Below are positions 28,656-46,300 of a DNA stretch of 64,000 bases, piece by piece. Origin of the DNA: Eriocheir sinensis (Eukaryota; Arthropoda; Malacostraca; Decapoda; Varunidae); assembly GCF_024679095.1 (NCBI RefSeq), contig NC_066509.1, positions 18,362,299 through 18,426,298 on the forward strand, in the 5' to 3' direction. The position numbers and the translations under genes are program-made. Numbering within the stretch: the stretch's first letter is position 1; each line of letters starts with the position of its first letter. The notes beneath the pieces are model-generated. The model was given only the letters and a program-made list of their open reading frames with translations. It ran no database searches and had not been told where the DNA came from.

Positions 28656-31600
28656 ATATATTTTTATTGATATTTGCGTTACTTATGTGTATTTTGTATA
28701 TGTTTTCTCATAGAAATTTACATTATTTTATTGGTATTTTGTCTATTTATTTTGATACGAATTACATGATTATTTGTGTATTTTTTACATTTTTTTATAC
28801 GTATTTACATTATTTAATGTGTATTTTGTTTATATGTTTTTATACAAATTTACGTTATTATATGTGTATTTGTAGAGGTATTTTGATACAAATTTACATT
28901 ATTTTATGTATTTTGTATATATATTTCAATTCAAATTTAGCTTATTTTATGTGTATTTTGTGTATCTATTTATTTTAATACAAAATCAAATATTTTATGT
29001 TTTTCGTATTTATATATTTATAAAAAATGCGTTATTTTATGGGTATTTTGCATCTTAATTTTCATACATATTTACATTATTTTATTAATATTTTCTGTAT
29101 TTATTTTGATACGATTTTACATTATTTTATTTGTGTTTTGTATATATTTTTTTATTCATATTTACATTATTTAATGTTTTTTTTGTATATATATTTGATA
29201 CAAATTTACGTTATTTTAAATCTATATGTTTATATATTTTTATTCAAATTTACATTATTTTATGTGTATTTTGTATATGTATTTAAATACAAATTTACCT
29301 ATTTTTATATGTTTTTTGTATATTTATTTTCATACAAGTTTAAATTATTTTTGTGTATTTTTGTATGTAGTTTTATACAAATTGAGGTTATTTTATGTGT
29401 ATTTTGTATATCTATTTTCATACAAATACACATTCTTTTCATGATATTTTGTTTATTTATTTTGACACGAATTAACATTATTTAATGTGTATTTTGTATA
29501 TATATTTTTATACGTATTTACATTATTTCAAGTGTATTTTGTATATATATTTCTATAGAAATCTGCGTTATTTTATGTGTATTCATATATATATTTTGAA
29601 ACAAATTTACATTATTTTATGTGTATTTTGCATATTTTTTCAATACAAATCTACCTTATTGTATATACATTTTGTATATTAATTTTAATACAAATTTGAT
29701 TAATCTATGTGTATTTTTTAATATGTTTTTTTTATAAAAATATGCTTTATTTTATGGGTATTTTGCATCTTTATTTTCATACAAATTTACATTATTTTAT
29801 TGATATTCTGTGTATTTATTTTGATATGATTTTACATTATTCTATGTGTATTTTGTATATATATTTTATATAAAATGTATTTGTTTTCATTTCATACAAA
29901 TCTACATTATTTTATGTGCTTTTTGTACATGTATTTAAATACAAATTTAACTAGTTATATGTGTATTTTGTATATCTATTTTGTATGTATATTTTCATAG
30001 AAATTTACTCTATTTTATGAGAATTCGTATATATATTTTGATACAAATTTATATTATTGATGTGTATTTTGCATATCTATTTCAATACAAATTTACTTTA
30101 TTGTACGTGCATTTTGGATATTTATTTTAATACAAATTTAACTATTTTATATGTATTTTTGTATATATATTTTTATGCAAATATGCGTTATTATATGGAT
30201 ATTTTGCATCTTTATTTTCATACAAATTTACATTATTTTATTGATATTCTCTTTATTTATTTTGATACGATTTAACATTATTCTATGTGTATTTTGTATA
30301 TTTTTTTTATACATATTTACATTATTTAATGTTCATTTTGTATATATATTTTATCCAAATTTACATTATTTTATTTGTATTTGTTTATATATTTTCCTAC
30401 AAATTTACATTATTTTATGTGTTTTTGTATATATATTTTTCTACGTATTTAAATTATTTTATGTGTATTTTGTATATACATTTTCATAAGAAAACTACGT
30501 TATTTTATTGTGTGTATAAGTATATATTTTGATACAAATTTTATACAAATTCATGTTATTTAATGTGTATTTGTATAATATATATTTTCATACAAATTTA
30601 TATTATTTTATGTGTATTTTTTCATATATTTCATTACAAATTTACCTTATTTTATGTTTATTTTGTGTATTTATTTCATTCAATTTTAAATTATTTTATG
30701 TGTATATTTGTATTTGTATTTAGGTTATTTTATGTGTATTTTGTATATATATTTTCATCCAAAATTACATTATTTTATTGATATTTTCTTAATTTAATTC
30801 AATACGAATTTAGATTATTTCATAGGTATTTTGTATACATATTTTTATACTCATTTACATTATCTAAAGTGTGTTTTGAATATATATTTTTATGCAAATT
30901 TATTTTATGTTGATTTTTGTACATATATTTTTATAGAAATTTGCGTTATTTTATGTATATAGTTTTATATAAATTTACGTTATTTTATGTGCATTTTGTA
31001 TATTTATATTTATACAAATACACATTCTTTTATTGGTATATTGTTTATTTACATTTATACGAATTTACATTATTTTATGTGTATTTTGTATACATTTTTT
31101 TATACGTATTTACTTAATATTATGTGTATTTTGTATATGTATTTTTATAGAAATCTACGTTATTTTATGTGTATTCGTATATATATTTTGAAACAAATTT
31201 ACATTATTTTATATGTATTTTGCATATTTATTGCAATACAAATTTACCTTATTGTATGTGCATTTTGTATATGTATTTTAATACAAATTCAAATATTTTA
31301 TGTGTATTTTGGTATCAATATTTTTATAAAAAATGCGTTATTTTATAGGTATTTTGCATCTTAATTTTCATACAAATTTACATTATTTTATTAATATTCT
31401 GTGTAGATATTTTGAAACGATTTTACATTATTCTATTTGTGTTTTGTATATATTTTTTTATACATATTTACATTATTTAATGTGTATTTTGATTATATAT
31501 TTCATACAAATTTACGTTATTATATGTGTATTTGTTTAAATATTTTCTTTCAAATTTACATTATTTTATATGTATTTTGTATATGTATTTCAATAAAAAT

Positions 31601-32806
31601 TAACCTAATTTTATGTGTATTTTGTATATTTCTTTTTATACAAATTTAAATTATTTTTGTGTATTTTTGTATATAGTTTTATAAAAATTTAGGTTATTTT
31701 ATGTACACATTTACATTATTTAATGTGTGTTTTGTATATATATTTTTATCCAAATTTACGTTATTTTACGTTCATTTTTGGACATATATTTTTATGGAAA
31801 TTAGCGTTATTTTATATGTATTTGAATATGTTTTCTCATACAAATTTACATTATTTTATTGATATTTTGTTTATTTAGTTTTGGTACGAATTACATGATT
31901 ATATGTGTATTTTGTACATATTTTTTATACGTATTTACATTACTTAATGTGTATTTTGTTTATATATTTTTAAACAATTTTACGTTATTATATGTATTTT
32001 TATAAATATTTTGATACAAATTTACATTATTTTATGTACTTTCTATATACATTTCAATTCAAATTTAGCTTGTTTTATCTGTATTTTGTATATCTATTTT
32101 CATACGAATTTAATAACTTCTGTGTATTTTTGTATATAGTTTTATAAAAATTTACGTTATTTTATGTGTATTTTGTATATTTATATTTATACAAATACAC
32201 ATTCTTTTATTGGTATATTGTTTATTTATTTTGATTCGAATTTACATTATTTTATGTGTATTTTGAATACATTTTCTTATACGTATTTACTTCATTTTAT
32301 ATGTATTTTGTATATATATTTTTATACAAATCAACGTTATTTTATGTGTATTCGTATATATATTTTGAAACAAATTTACATTGTTTTATATGTATTTTGC
32401 ATATCTATTTCAATACATATTTCCCTTATTGTATGTGTATTTTGTATATTCATTTTAATACAAATTATTTTTTTCATGTGTATTTTGGTATATATATTTT
32501 TATAAAAAAATGCGTTATTTAATGGTTATTTTGCATCTTTATTTTCATTCAAATTTACTTTGTTTTTTTCAGTGTATTTATTTTGATACGATTTTACATT
32601 ATTCTATTTGTGTTTTGTATATATTTTTTTATACATATTTACATTATTTAATGTGTATTTTGTATATTTTAAAACAAATTTACGTTATTTTATGCGCATC
32701 TGTTAAAATATTTTGATACAACTTTACATTATTTTATGTATTTTGTATATATATTTTAATAAAAATTTAGTTTATTTTATGTGTATTTTGTATATCTATT
32801 TTCATT
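28656..32806 (+). repeat. Longest uninterrupted T-rich run of the first half (~4.15 kb)
   Basis: Begins with TATATTATATTATATATATT. The first 1.99 kb recurs directly at 62,053-64,000. The stretch 28,656-32,055 is the reverse complement of 49,850-54,770 without the LTR. At 31,866-31,910 it contains the uninterrupted form of the sequence into which the LTR inserted in the other arm. Confidence 0.87.
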
Positions 32807-35386
32807 CGTATCAAAATAAATAAACAAAATAGCAATAAAGTAATGTAAATTTGTATGAGATAACATATACAAATACACATAAAATAACGCAAATTTCTAA
32901 AAAAATATATGTACCAAAATGCACATAAAATAAAGTAAATTTGCATAAAAATATATATACAAAACACACATTAAATAATGTAAATGCGTACATAAAATAA
33001 CCTAAATTTGTATAAAACTATATAAAAAAATACACAAAATTTTTAAAAATTTGTATAAAAAGAAATATACAAAATACACATAAAATTAGGTAAATTTGTA
33101 TTGAAATACATATACAAAATACACATAAAATAATGTAAATTTGAATGAAAATATATAAACAAATACACTTAAAATAACGTAAATTTGTATAAAATATATA
33201 TGCAAGATATACATTAAATAATGTAAATGTGTAAAAAAAATATATACAAAAAAGAAATAGAATAATGTAAAATCCTATAAATATAAATACACAGAATATC
33301 AATAAAATAATGTAAATTTGTATGAAAAGAAAGATGCAAAATTCCCATTAAATAGCGCATTTTTTATAAAAATATATATACCAAAATACACATAAAATAT
33401 TTAAATTTGTACTGAAATAAATATTCAAAATGCATATACAGTAAGGTAAATATGTATTGAAAGAGATATTGAAAAATACATATAAAACAAAGTAAATTTG
33501 TTTCAAAATATATATAAGAATACACATAAAATAACGTAGATATATATAGAAATATATATACAAAATACACATGAAATTATGTAAATACGTATACAAATAT
33601 ATATACGAAATACATATCTAATTAAATTCGTGTCAAAATAAATAAACAAAATATCATGAAAAGAATGTGTATTTGTATGAAAATAAATAATACATAATAA
33701 ATTTGTATGAAATATATATGCAAGATACACATTAAATAATGTAAATATGTATAAAAAAAATATATACAAAAAACAAATAGAATAATGTGAAATCGTATCA
33801 AAATAAATACACCGAATATTAATAAAATAATGTAAATTTGTATGAAAATAAAGATGCAAAATTCCCATCAAATAGCGCATTTCTTATAAAAATATATATA
33901 CCAAAATACACATAAAATATTTAAATTTGTATTGAAGTAAATATACAAAATGCACATACAATAAGGTAAACTTGTATTGAAAGAGATATGCAAAAATACA
34001 TATAAAACAATGTAAATTTGTTCCAAAATATATACGAATACACATAAAATAACGTAGATTTCTATAAAAATATATATACAAAATACACATAAATTAAGTA
34101 AATACGTATGAAAATAGATATACAAAATACACATAGAATAATGTAAAATTGTTTCAAAAAAAAAAAACAGAATATAAATAAAATAATGTAAATTTGTATG
34201 AAAATAAAAATGCAAAATACCCATAAAATAAAGCATATTTTTATAAAAATACATATACAAAAATACTCATAGCATAATTAAATTTGTATTAAAATTAATT
34301 TACAAAATGCATATACAATAAGGTAAATTTGTATTGAAAAAATATGCAAAATACACAAAAAACAGGGTAAATTTATTTCAAAATCTATATACGAATACTC
34401 ATAAATCAACGTAGATTTCTATAAAAATATATATACAAAATACACATCAAATGATGTAAAAACGTATAAAAATATATATATATATATAAAATACACATTA
34501 AATAATGTATATTCGCGTGAAAATAAATAAACAAAATATCAATAAAAGAATGTGTATTTGTATGAAAATAGATACAATATACACATAAAATCACCTAAAT
34601 TTGTATAAAACTATATACAAAAATACACAAAAATAATTTTAATTTTTATGAAAATAAATATACAAAATACACATAAAATTAGGTAAATTTTTATTGAAAT
34701 ACATTTACAAAATACACATAAAATAATGTAAATTTGAATGAAAATATATAAACAAATACACTTAAAATTTCGTAAATTTGTATAAAATATATATAAAAAA
34801 TACACATTAAATAATGTAAATATTTATAAAAAAAAATATATACAAAACACAAATAGAATTATATAAAATCGTATCAAAATAAATACACAGAATATTAATA
34901 AAATAATGTAAATTTCTATGAAAATTAAGATGCAAAATACACATAAAATAACGCATTTTTTATAAAAATATTTATACCAAGACACATAAAATATTTGAAT
35001 TTGTATTAAAATAAATATACAAAATGCACATACAATAAGGTAAATTTGTATTGAAATAGATATGCAAAATACATATAAAACCATGTAAATTTTTTAGAAA
35101 ATATATATACGAATACACATAAAATAACGTAGATTTCTATGAAAATAAATATACAAAATACACATAAAATGAAGTAAATACGTATAAAAAAAGGTATACA
35201 AAATACACATAAAATAATATAAACTAGTATCAAAATAAATAAACAAAATACTAATAAAAGAATGTGTATTGTATAAATATAAATATACAAAATACAAATA
35301 AAATAACGTAAATTTATATAAAACTATATGCAAAAATACACAAAAGTAATTAAATTTGTGTGAAAATAGATATACAAAATACATGT
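32807..35386 (-). repeat. Satellite block, A-rich
   Basis: Begins abruptly after CTATTTTCATTCG. It includes two closely similar m13-m12 series at 33,300-33,380 and 33,830-33,900 and the odd TAATACATAATAAATTTGTA monomer (33,687-33,706). It ends where ACAAAATACATGTGTATTTT marks the flip. Confidence 0.82.
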
Positions 35387-36908
<1,522 letters not shown>

Positions 36909-39900
36909 TATAACAAAAATAAATACAGAATACACAGAAATAGATATGGAAAATACATATAAACAATGTAAATTTGTTTCAAAATATATATACGAAAACA
37001 CATGAAATAAGGTAGATTTCTATAAAAATATATATACAAAATACACATAAAATTAAGTAAAACGTATAAAAAATGTATACAAAATACACATAAAATAATG
37101 TAAATTAGTATCAAAATAAATAAACAAAATATCAATAAAAGAATGTGTATTTGTATGAAAATAGATATACAAAATACACATAAAATAACCTAAAATTGTA
37201 TCAAACTATATACAAAAATACACAAAAATATTTTAAATTTGTATGAAAATAAATATACAAAATACACATAAAATTAGGTAGATTTGTATTGAAATACATA
37301 TACAAAATACACATAAAATATTGTAAATTTGAATGAAAATACATAAACAAATACACGTAAAATAACGTAAATTTGTATTAAAAAAATGTACAAAACACAA
37401 ATAGAATAATGTAAAATCGTATCAAAATAAATACACAAAATATTAATAAAATAAAATAAATTTGTATGAAAATAAAGAAGCAAAATACCCATAAAATAAC
37501 GCATTTTTTTTAATAAAAAAATAAATTAAATTTGTATTAAAATAAATATACAAAAAACACATACAATAAGGTAAATTTGTATTGAAATAGATATGCAAAA
37601 TACATATAAAACAATGTAAATTTGTTTCAAAATATATATACGAATACACATAAAATAACGTAGATTTGTATAAAAATATATATACAAAATACACATAAAA
37701 TGAAGTAAATACGTATAAAAAAATGTATACAAAATACACATAAAATAATGTAAATTCGTATCAAAATAAAAAAAAAAATACCAATAAAGGAATGTGTATT
37801 TGTATAAATATAAATGTACAAAATACACATAAAATAACGTAAATTCATATAAAAAAATATATAAAAATACACAGAAGTAATAAAATTCGTATGAAAATAG
37901 ATATACAAAATACAGATAAAATAAGCTAAATTCGAATTGAAATGTATATACAAAATACATAAAATAATGTAGATTTGTATCAAAATATTTATAAAAATAC
38001 CCATAAAATTACGCTTTTTTTTTATTTATAAAAATATATATACCAAAATACACATCAAAAATTTTAATTTGTATTAAAATAAATATACAAAAAACACATA
38101 CAATAAGGTAAATTTGTATTGAAATAGATATGCAAAATACATATAAAACAATGTAAATTTGTTTCAAAATATATATACGAATACACATAAAATAACGTAG
38201 ATTTCTATAAAAATATATATATAAAATACACATAAAATGAAGTAAATACGTATAAAAAAATGTATACAAAATACACATAAAATAATGTAAATTCGTATCA
38301 AAATAAATAAACAAAATACCAATAAAAGAATGTGTATTTGTATAAATATAAATATACAAAATACACATAAAATAACGTAAATTTATATAAAACTATATAC
38401 AAAAATACACAGAAGTAATTAAATTTGTATGAAAATGTATACAAAACACACACAAAATAAGCTACATTTGAATTGAATATATATACAAATTACATGAAAT
38501 AAAGTAAATTGGTATCAAAATATTTATTCAAATACACATATAAAAACGTAAATTTGTATGAAAATATATAAACAAAATACACATTAAATAATGTAAATAC
38601 GTATAAAAAAAATGTGTACAAAATACACATATAATCATGTAATGCGTATCAAAATAAATAAACAAAATACCAATAAAATAATATAAATTTGTATGAGTTA
38701 ACGTGTATTAATATAAATGTACAAAATACACATACAAAATAAACATGAAATAAGGTAAATTTGTAATGAAATATATGTATAAAATACATATAAAATAATG
38801 TAAATTTACATGAAAATATATATACAAATACACATAAAATACCATGAATTTGTATAAAATTATATATTCAAAATAAATATTAAATAATGTAAATGCGTAT
38901 AAAAATATATATAAAAAGTACATATATAATAATGTAAATTCGTATCAATATAAATCAACAAAATACCAATAAAATAATAAATATTTGAATGAAAATAGAT
39001 TTACAAAATACACATAACATAACTAAAATTTGTATTGAAATATATACAAAAATACATAAAAATAATTTGAGTTTGTATGAAAATAGATATTCAAAATACA
39101 CATAAAACTAGGTAAGTTTCTTTTGAAATATATATACAAAATACCCATAAAATATTGTAAATTTGTGTCAAAATATATAAACAAATACACATAAAATAAC
39201 GTAGATTTGTATGAAAAATATTTACAAAATACACATAGAATAATGTCAAATCGTATCAAAATGAATGAGCAGAATATCAATAAAATAACGTAAATTTGAA
39301 TGAAAATGAAATGAATGAAAATAAAATACCCATAAAATAAAGCATATTTTTTATAAAAATACATATACAAAAATACACATAGAATAATCAAATTTGTATT
39401 ACAATTAATATACAAAATGCATATACAATAAGGTAAATTTGTATTGAAAAAATATGCAAAATACACTTAAAAGTGTAAATTTGTTTAAAAATCTATATAC
39501 GAATACACATAATATAACGTAGATTTCTATAGAAATATATATACAAAATACACATGAAATGATGTAAATACGTATAAAAATATATATACAAAATACACAT
39601 TAAATAATTTAAATTCTCGTCAAAATAAATAAACAAAATATCAATAAAAGAATGTGTATTTGTATGAAAATAGATACACAAAATACTAATAAAATAACCT
39701 AAGTTTGTATAAAACTATATACAAAAATATACAAAAATAATTTAAATTTGTATGAAAATAAATATACAAAATACACATAAAATTAGGTAAATTTGTATTG
39801 AAATACATATACAAAATACACATAAAATAATGGAAGTTTTAATGAAAATATATAAACATATACACTTAAAATAACGTAAATTTGTATCAAATATATATAC

Positions 39901-40743
39901 AAAATACTAATTAAATAATGTAATTATGTATAAAAAAATATATACAATACACAAATAGAATAATGTAAAATCGTATCAAAATAAATACACAGAATATTAA
40001 TAAAATAATGTAAATTTGTTTGAAAATTAAGATGCAAAATAGCCATAAAATAACGGATTTTTTTTTATAAAAATATATATACCAAAATACACATAAAATA
40101 TTAAAATTTGTATTAAAATAAATATAAAAAATGCACATACTGTAAGGTAAATTTGTATTGAAATAGATATGCAAAATACATATAAAACAATGTAAATTTG
40201 TTTCAAAATATATATACGAATACACATAAAATAACGTTGATTTCTATAAAAATATATACAAAATACACATAAAATGAAGTAAATACGTATAAAAAAATGA
40301 ATACAAAATACACATAAAAATCGTATCAAAATAAATAAACAAAATACCAGTAAAAGAAAGTGTATTTGTATAAATATAAATATACAAAATACACATAAAA
40401 TATCGTAAATTTGTATAAAACTATACACAAAAATACACAGAAGTTATTAAATTTGTATGAAAATATATATACAAAATACAGCTAAAATAAGCAAAAATTT
40501 AATTGAAATGCACATACAAAATACATAATACCAATAAAAGAATGTGTATTTGGATAAATATAAATATACAAAATACACATACAAAATAAACCTAAAATAA
40601 GGTAGATTTGTAATAAAATATATGTACAAAATACATATAAAATAATGTAAATTTATTTGAAAATATATATACAAATACACATAAAATACCATGAATTTGT
40701 TTAAAAATATATATTAAAAATAAATATTAAATAATGTAAAAGC

Positions 40744-40886
<143 letters not shown>

Positions 40887-41289
40887 AAGTACATTTAAAA
40901 TAATGTAAATTCGTATCAATATAAATCAACAAAACACCAATAAAATAATATATATTTGAATGAAAATAGATTTACAAAATACACATAACATAACTAAAAT
41001 TTGTATTGAAATATATACAAAAATACATAAAAATAATTTGAGTTTTTATGAAAATAGATATACAAAATACACATAAAACTAGGTAAATTTCTTTTGAAAT
41101 GTATATACAAAATACCCATTAAATATTGTAAATTTTTCAAAATATATAAACAAATACACATAAAATAACGTAAATTTGTATGAAAAATATATACAATTAC
41201 ACATAGAATAATGTCAATTCGTATCAAAATGAATGAGCAGAATATCAATAAAATAATGTAAATTTGTATGAAAATAAAGATGCAAAATA

Positions 41290-41297
41290 CCCCCCCC
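41290..41297 (+). repeat. C8 homopolymer inside AT satellite
   Basis: AAAATACCCCCCCCAAAAAA replaces the usual m13/m12 joint ATACCCATAAAATAAAGCAT. It is the only C run of this length inside the satellite. It could be slippage on the native CCC or a sequencing or consensus artefact. Confidence 0.8.
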
Positions 41298-41427
41298 AAA
41301 AAACATATGTTTATAAAAATACAGATACAAAAATACAACTCGAATAAGTAAATTTGTATTAAAATTAGTATACAAAATGCTTATATAATAAGGTAAATTT
41401 GTATTGAAAAAAAATGCAACATACACG

Positions 41428-42692
41428 TTTACTCATACAAATTTATATTATTTTATTGGTATTTTGTTTATTTATTTTGATACGAATTACATGATTATAT
41501 GTGTATTTTGTACATATTTTTTTATACGTATTTACATTATTTAATGTGTATTTTGTTTATATATTTTCATACAAATTTACGTTATTATATGTGTATTTGT
41601 ATAAATATTTTGATACAAATTTCCTTTACTTCATGTATTTTGTATATATATTTCAATTCAAATTTAGCTTATATCGTGTGTATTTTGTATATATTTTCAT
41701 ACAAATTTATTTACTTCTGTGTATTTTTGTATATAGTTTTATATAAATTTACGTTATTTTAAGTGTATTTTGTATATTTATATTTATACAAATACACATT
41801 CTTTTATTGGTGTTTTGTTTATTTATTTTGATACGAATTTACATTATTTTATGTGTATTTTGTATACATTTTTTTATACGTATTTACTTCATTTTATGTG
41901 TATTTTGTATATATATTTTTATGGAAATCTACGTTATTTTATGTGTATTCGTATTTATATTTTGAAACAAATTTACATTGTTTTATATGTATTTTGCATA
42001 TCTATTTCAATACAAATTTAACGTATTCTATGTGTTTTTTGTATATTTATTTTAATACAAATTTAATTTTTTTATGTGTATTTTGGTATATATATTTTTA
42101 TAAATAAAAAAATGCGTTATTTTAGGGGTATTTTGCTTCTTTATTTTCATACAAATTTACATTATTTTTTTAATATTCTGTGTATTTATTTTGATACGAT
42201 TTTACATTATTCTACTTGTGTTTTGTACATATTTTTTTTTATACAAATTTACGTTATTTTAAGTGTATTTCTTTATGTATTTTCATTCAAATTTACATTA
42301 TTTTATGTGTATTTTGTGTATGTATTTCAATACAAATTTACCTAATTTTATGTGTATTTTGTTTATTTATTTTCTTACAAATTTAAAATATTTTTGTTTA
42401 TTTTTGTATATAGTTTGATACAAATTTAGGTTATTTTATGTGTATTTTGTATATCTATTTTCATACAAATACACATTATTTTATTGATATTTTGTTTATT
42501 TATTTTGACGCGAATTTTATGTGAATTTGTTTTCATTTCATACAAATTTACATTATATTATGTATATTTTGTACATGTATTTAAATAAAAATTTAACTAA
42601 TTATATGTGTATTTTGTATATCTATTTTCATACAAATTGAAATTTATTTTTTTGTTTTTTTGTATATATTTTTATTCAAATTTTCGTAATCT
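41428..42692 (+). repeat. Satellite block, T-rich, J1 to junction B
   Basis: Third direct copy of the block at 4,959-6,210 and 58,481-59,740, with the same J1 start and TTCGTAATCTTATAAAAATA end. The three copies can be aligned monomer by monomer. Confidence 0.86.
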
Positions 42693-43277
42693 TATAAAAA
42701 TATATATACCAAAATACACAAAAAATATTTAAATTTGCATTGAAATACATATACAAAATGCACATACAATAAGGTCAATTTGTATTGATAGAGATATGCA
42801 AAAATACATATAAAACAATGTAAATTTGTTTCAAAATATATATACTTATACAAATACAAAAACGTAGATTTCTATAAAAATATATATACAAAATACACAT
42901 AAAATAAAGAAAATACGAATCAAAAATGTATACAAAATACACATAAAATAATGTAAATTCGATTTAAAATAAATAAACAAAATACCAATAAAAGAATGTG
43001 TATTTGGATAAATATAAATATACAAAATACATATACAAAATAAACTTAAAATAAGGTAGATTTGTAATAAAATATATGTACAAAATACACATAAAATAAT
43101 GTTAATTTATATGAAAATATATATACAAATACACATATAATACCATGAATTTGTATAAAAATATATATTCAAAATAAATATTAAATAATGTAAAAGCGTA
43201 TAAAAATATATATATATACAAAGTACATATAAAATAATGTAAATTCGTATCAATATAAATCAACAAAACACCAATAA

Positions 43278-43356
<79 letters not shown>

Positions 43357-46300
43357 TGAAAATAAATTTACAAAATACATATAACATAACTAAAATTTGT
43401 ATTAAAATATATACAAAAATACATAGAAATAATTTGAGTTTGTATGAAAATAGATATTCAAAATACACATAAAACTAGGTAAATTTCTTTTGAAATGTAT
43501 ATACAAAATAGCCATAAAATATTGTAAATTTGTGTCAAAATATATAAACAAATACACATAAAATAACGTAAATTTGTATGAAAAATATATTCAAAATACA
43601 CATAGAATAATGTCAATTCGTATCAAAATGAATGAGCAGAATATCAATAAAATAACGTAAATTTGTATGATAATAAAGATGCAAAATACCCATAAAATAA
43701 AGCATATTTTTATAAAAATACATATACAAAAATACACATAGAATAATTAAATTTGTATTAAAATTAATATACAAAATGCATATACAATAAGGTAAATTTG
43801 TTTAAAAATTTATATACGAATACACATAATATAACGTAGATTTCTATAGAAATATATATACAAAATACACATGAAATGATGTAAATACGTATAATAATAT
43901 ATATACAAAATACACATTAAATAATTTAAATTCTCGTCAAAATAAATAAACAAAATATCAATAAAACAATGTGTATTTGTATGAAAATAGATATACAAAA
44001 TACTCATAAAATAACCTAAGTTTGTATAAAACTATATACAAAAATACACAAAAATAATTTAAATTTGTATGAAAACAAATATACAAAATACACATAAAAT
44101 TAGGTAAATTTGTATTGAAATACATATACAAAATACACATAAAATAATGGAGGTTTGAATGAAAATATATAAACATATACACTTAAAATAACGTAAATTT
44201 GTATCAAATATATATACAAAATACTAATTAAATAATGTAAATTTGTATAAAAAAAAATATATTCAAAACACAAATAGAATAATGTAAAATCGTATCAAAA
44301 TAAATACACAGAATATTAATAAAATAATGTAAATTTGTATGAAAATAAAGATGCAAAATTGCCATAAAATAACGCATTTTTTATAAAAATATATATACCA
44401 AAATACACATAAAATATTAAAATTTGTATTAAAATAAAATAAAAATGCACATACTGTAGGGTAAATTTGTATTGAAATAGATATGCAAAATACATATAAA
44501 ACAATGTAAATTTGTTTCAAAATATATATACGAATACACATAAAATAACGTTGATTTCTATAAAAATATATACAAAATACACATAAAATGAAGTAAATAC
44601 GTATAAAAAAATGAATACAAAATACACATAAAAATCGTATTAAAATAAATAAACAAAATACTAGTAAAAGAAAGTGTATATGTATAAATATAAATATACA
44701 AAATACACATAAAATATCGTAAATTTGTATAAAACTATATACAAAAATATACAGAAGTTATTAAATTTGTATGAAAATATATATTCAAAATACAGCTAAA
44801 ATAAGCTAAATTTGAATTGAAATGTACATACAAAATACATAAAATAATGTAAATCTGTATCAAGATATTTATACAAATACATATAATAACGTAGATTTGT
44901 TTAAATATATATAACCAAAATACACATTAAGTAATGTAAATACGTATAAAAAATATGTACAAAATACATATATAATCATGTAATTCGTATCAAAATAAAT
45001 AGACAAAATAGCATTAAAATAATGTAAATTTGTATGAGAAAACATATACAAATAACGCAAATTTCTAAAAAAATATATGTATAAAAATGCACATAAAATA
45101 AAGTAAATTAGCATAAAAATATATATACAAAACACACACTAAATAATGTAAATGCGTATATAAAATAACCTAAATTTGTATAAAACTATATACAAAAATA
45201 CACAAAAATAATTTAAATTTGTTTGAAAAGAAATATACAAAATACACATAAAATTAGGTAAATTTGTATTGAAATACATATACAAAATACACATCAAATA
45301 ATGTAAATTTGAATGAAAATATATAACAAATACAATTAAAATAACGTAAATTTGTATAAAATATATATGCAAGATACACATTAAATAATGTAAATGTGTA
45401 TAAAAAAATATATACAAAAAACAAATAGAATAATGTAAAATCGTATCAAAATAAATACACAGAATATCAATAAAATAATGTAAGTTTGTATGAAAATAAA
45501 GATGCAAAATTCCCAAAAATTATCGCATTTTTTATAAAAATATATATACCAAAATACACATAAAATATTTAAATTTGTATTGAAATAAATATACAAAATG
45601 CATATACAGTAAGGTAAATTTGTATTGAAAGAGATATTCAAAAATACATATAAAACAATGTAAATTTGTTTCAAAATATATATACAAATACACATTAAAT
45701 AAAGTAGATTTTTATAGAAATATATATACAAAATACATATGAAATTATATAAATACGTATAAAAATATATATACAAAATACATTTCAAATAATGTAAATT
45801 CGTGTCAAAATAAATAAACAAAATATCATGAAAAGAATGTGTATTTGTATGAAAATAGATAATAGATAATAAATTTGTATAAAATATATATGCAAGATAC
45901 ACATTAAATAATGTAAATATGTATAAAAAAGTAAAAAAAAAAAACAAATAGGATAATGTAAAATCGTATCAAAATAAATACACCGAATATTAATAAAATA
46001 ATGTAAATTTGTATGAAAATAAAGATGCAAAATTCCCATAAAATAGCGCTTTTCTCATAAAAATATATATACCAAAATACACATAATATATTTAAATTTT
46101 TATTGAAATAAATATACAAAATGCACATACAATAAGGTAAATTTGTATTGAAAGAGATATGCAAAAATACATATAAAACAATGTAAATTTGTTTCAAAAT
46201 ATATATACGAATACAAATAAAAAAACGTAGATTTCTATAAAAATATATATACAAAATACACATAAAATAAAGTAAATACGTATAAAAAAATGTATACAAA

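Larger units (their letters stand above)
22705..32055. repeat. Left arm of ~9.35-kb inverted duplication
   Basis: It is the reverse complement of about 49,850-60,698 once the 1,513 bp of LTR plus target duplication are removed (arm lengths about 9,350 and 9,335). Joints preserved in both arms include junction B or its derivative (23,650 / 59,740), J1 (24,940 / 58,480), the CTCTAT...GTATATAC joint (26,740 / 56,690) and the TATATTATATTATATATA joint (28,650 / 54,770). Homology is lost at about 32,055, where TAGCTTGTTTTATCTG replaces the partner's sequence. Confidence 0.82.
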
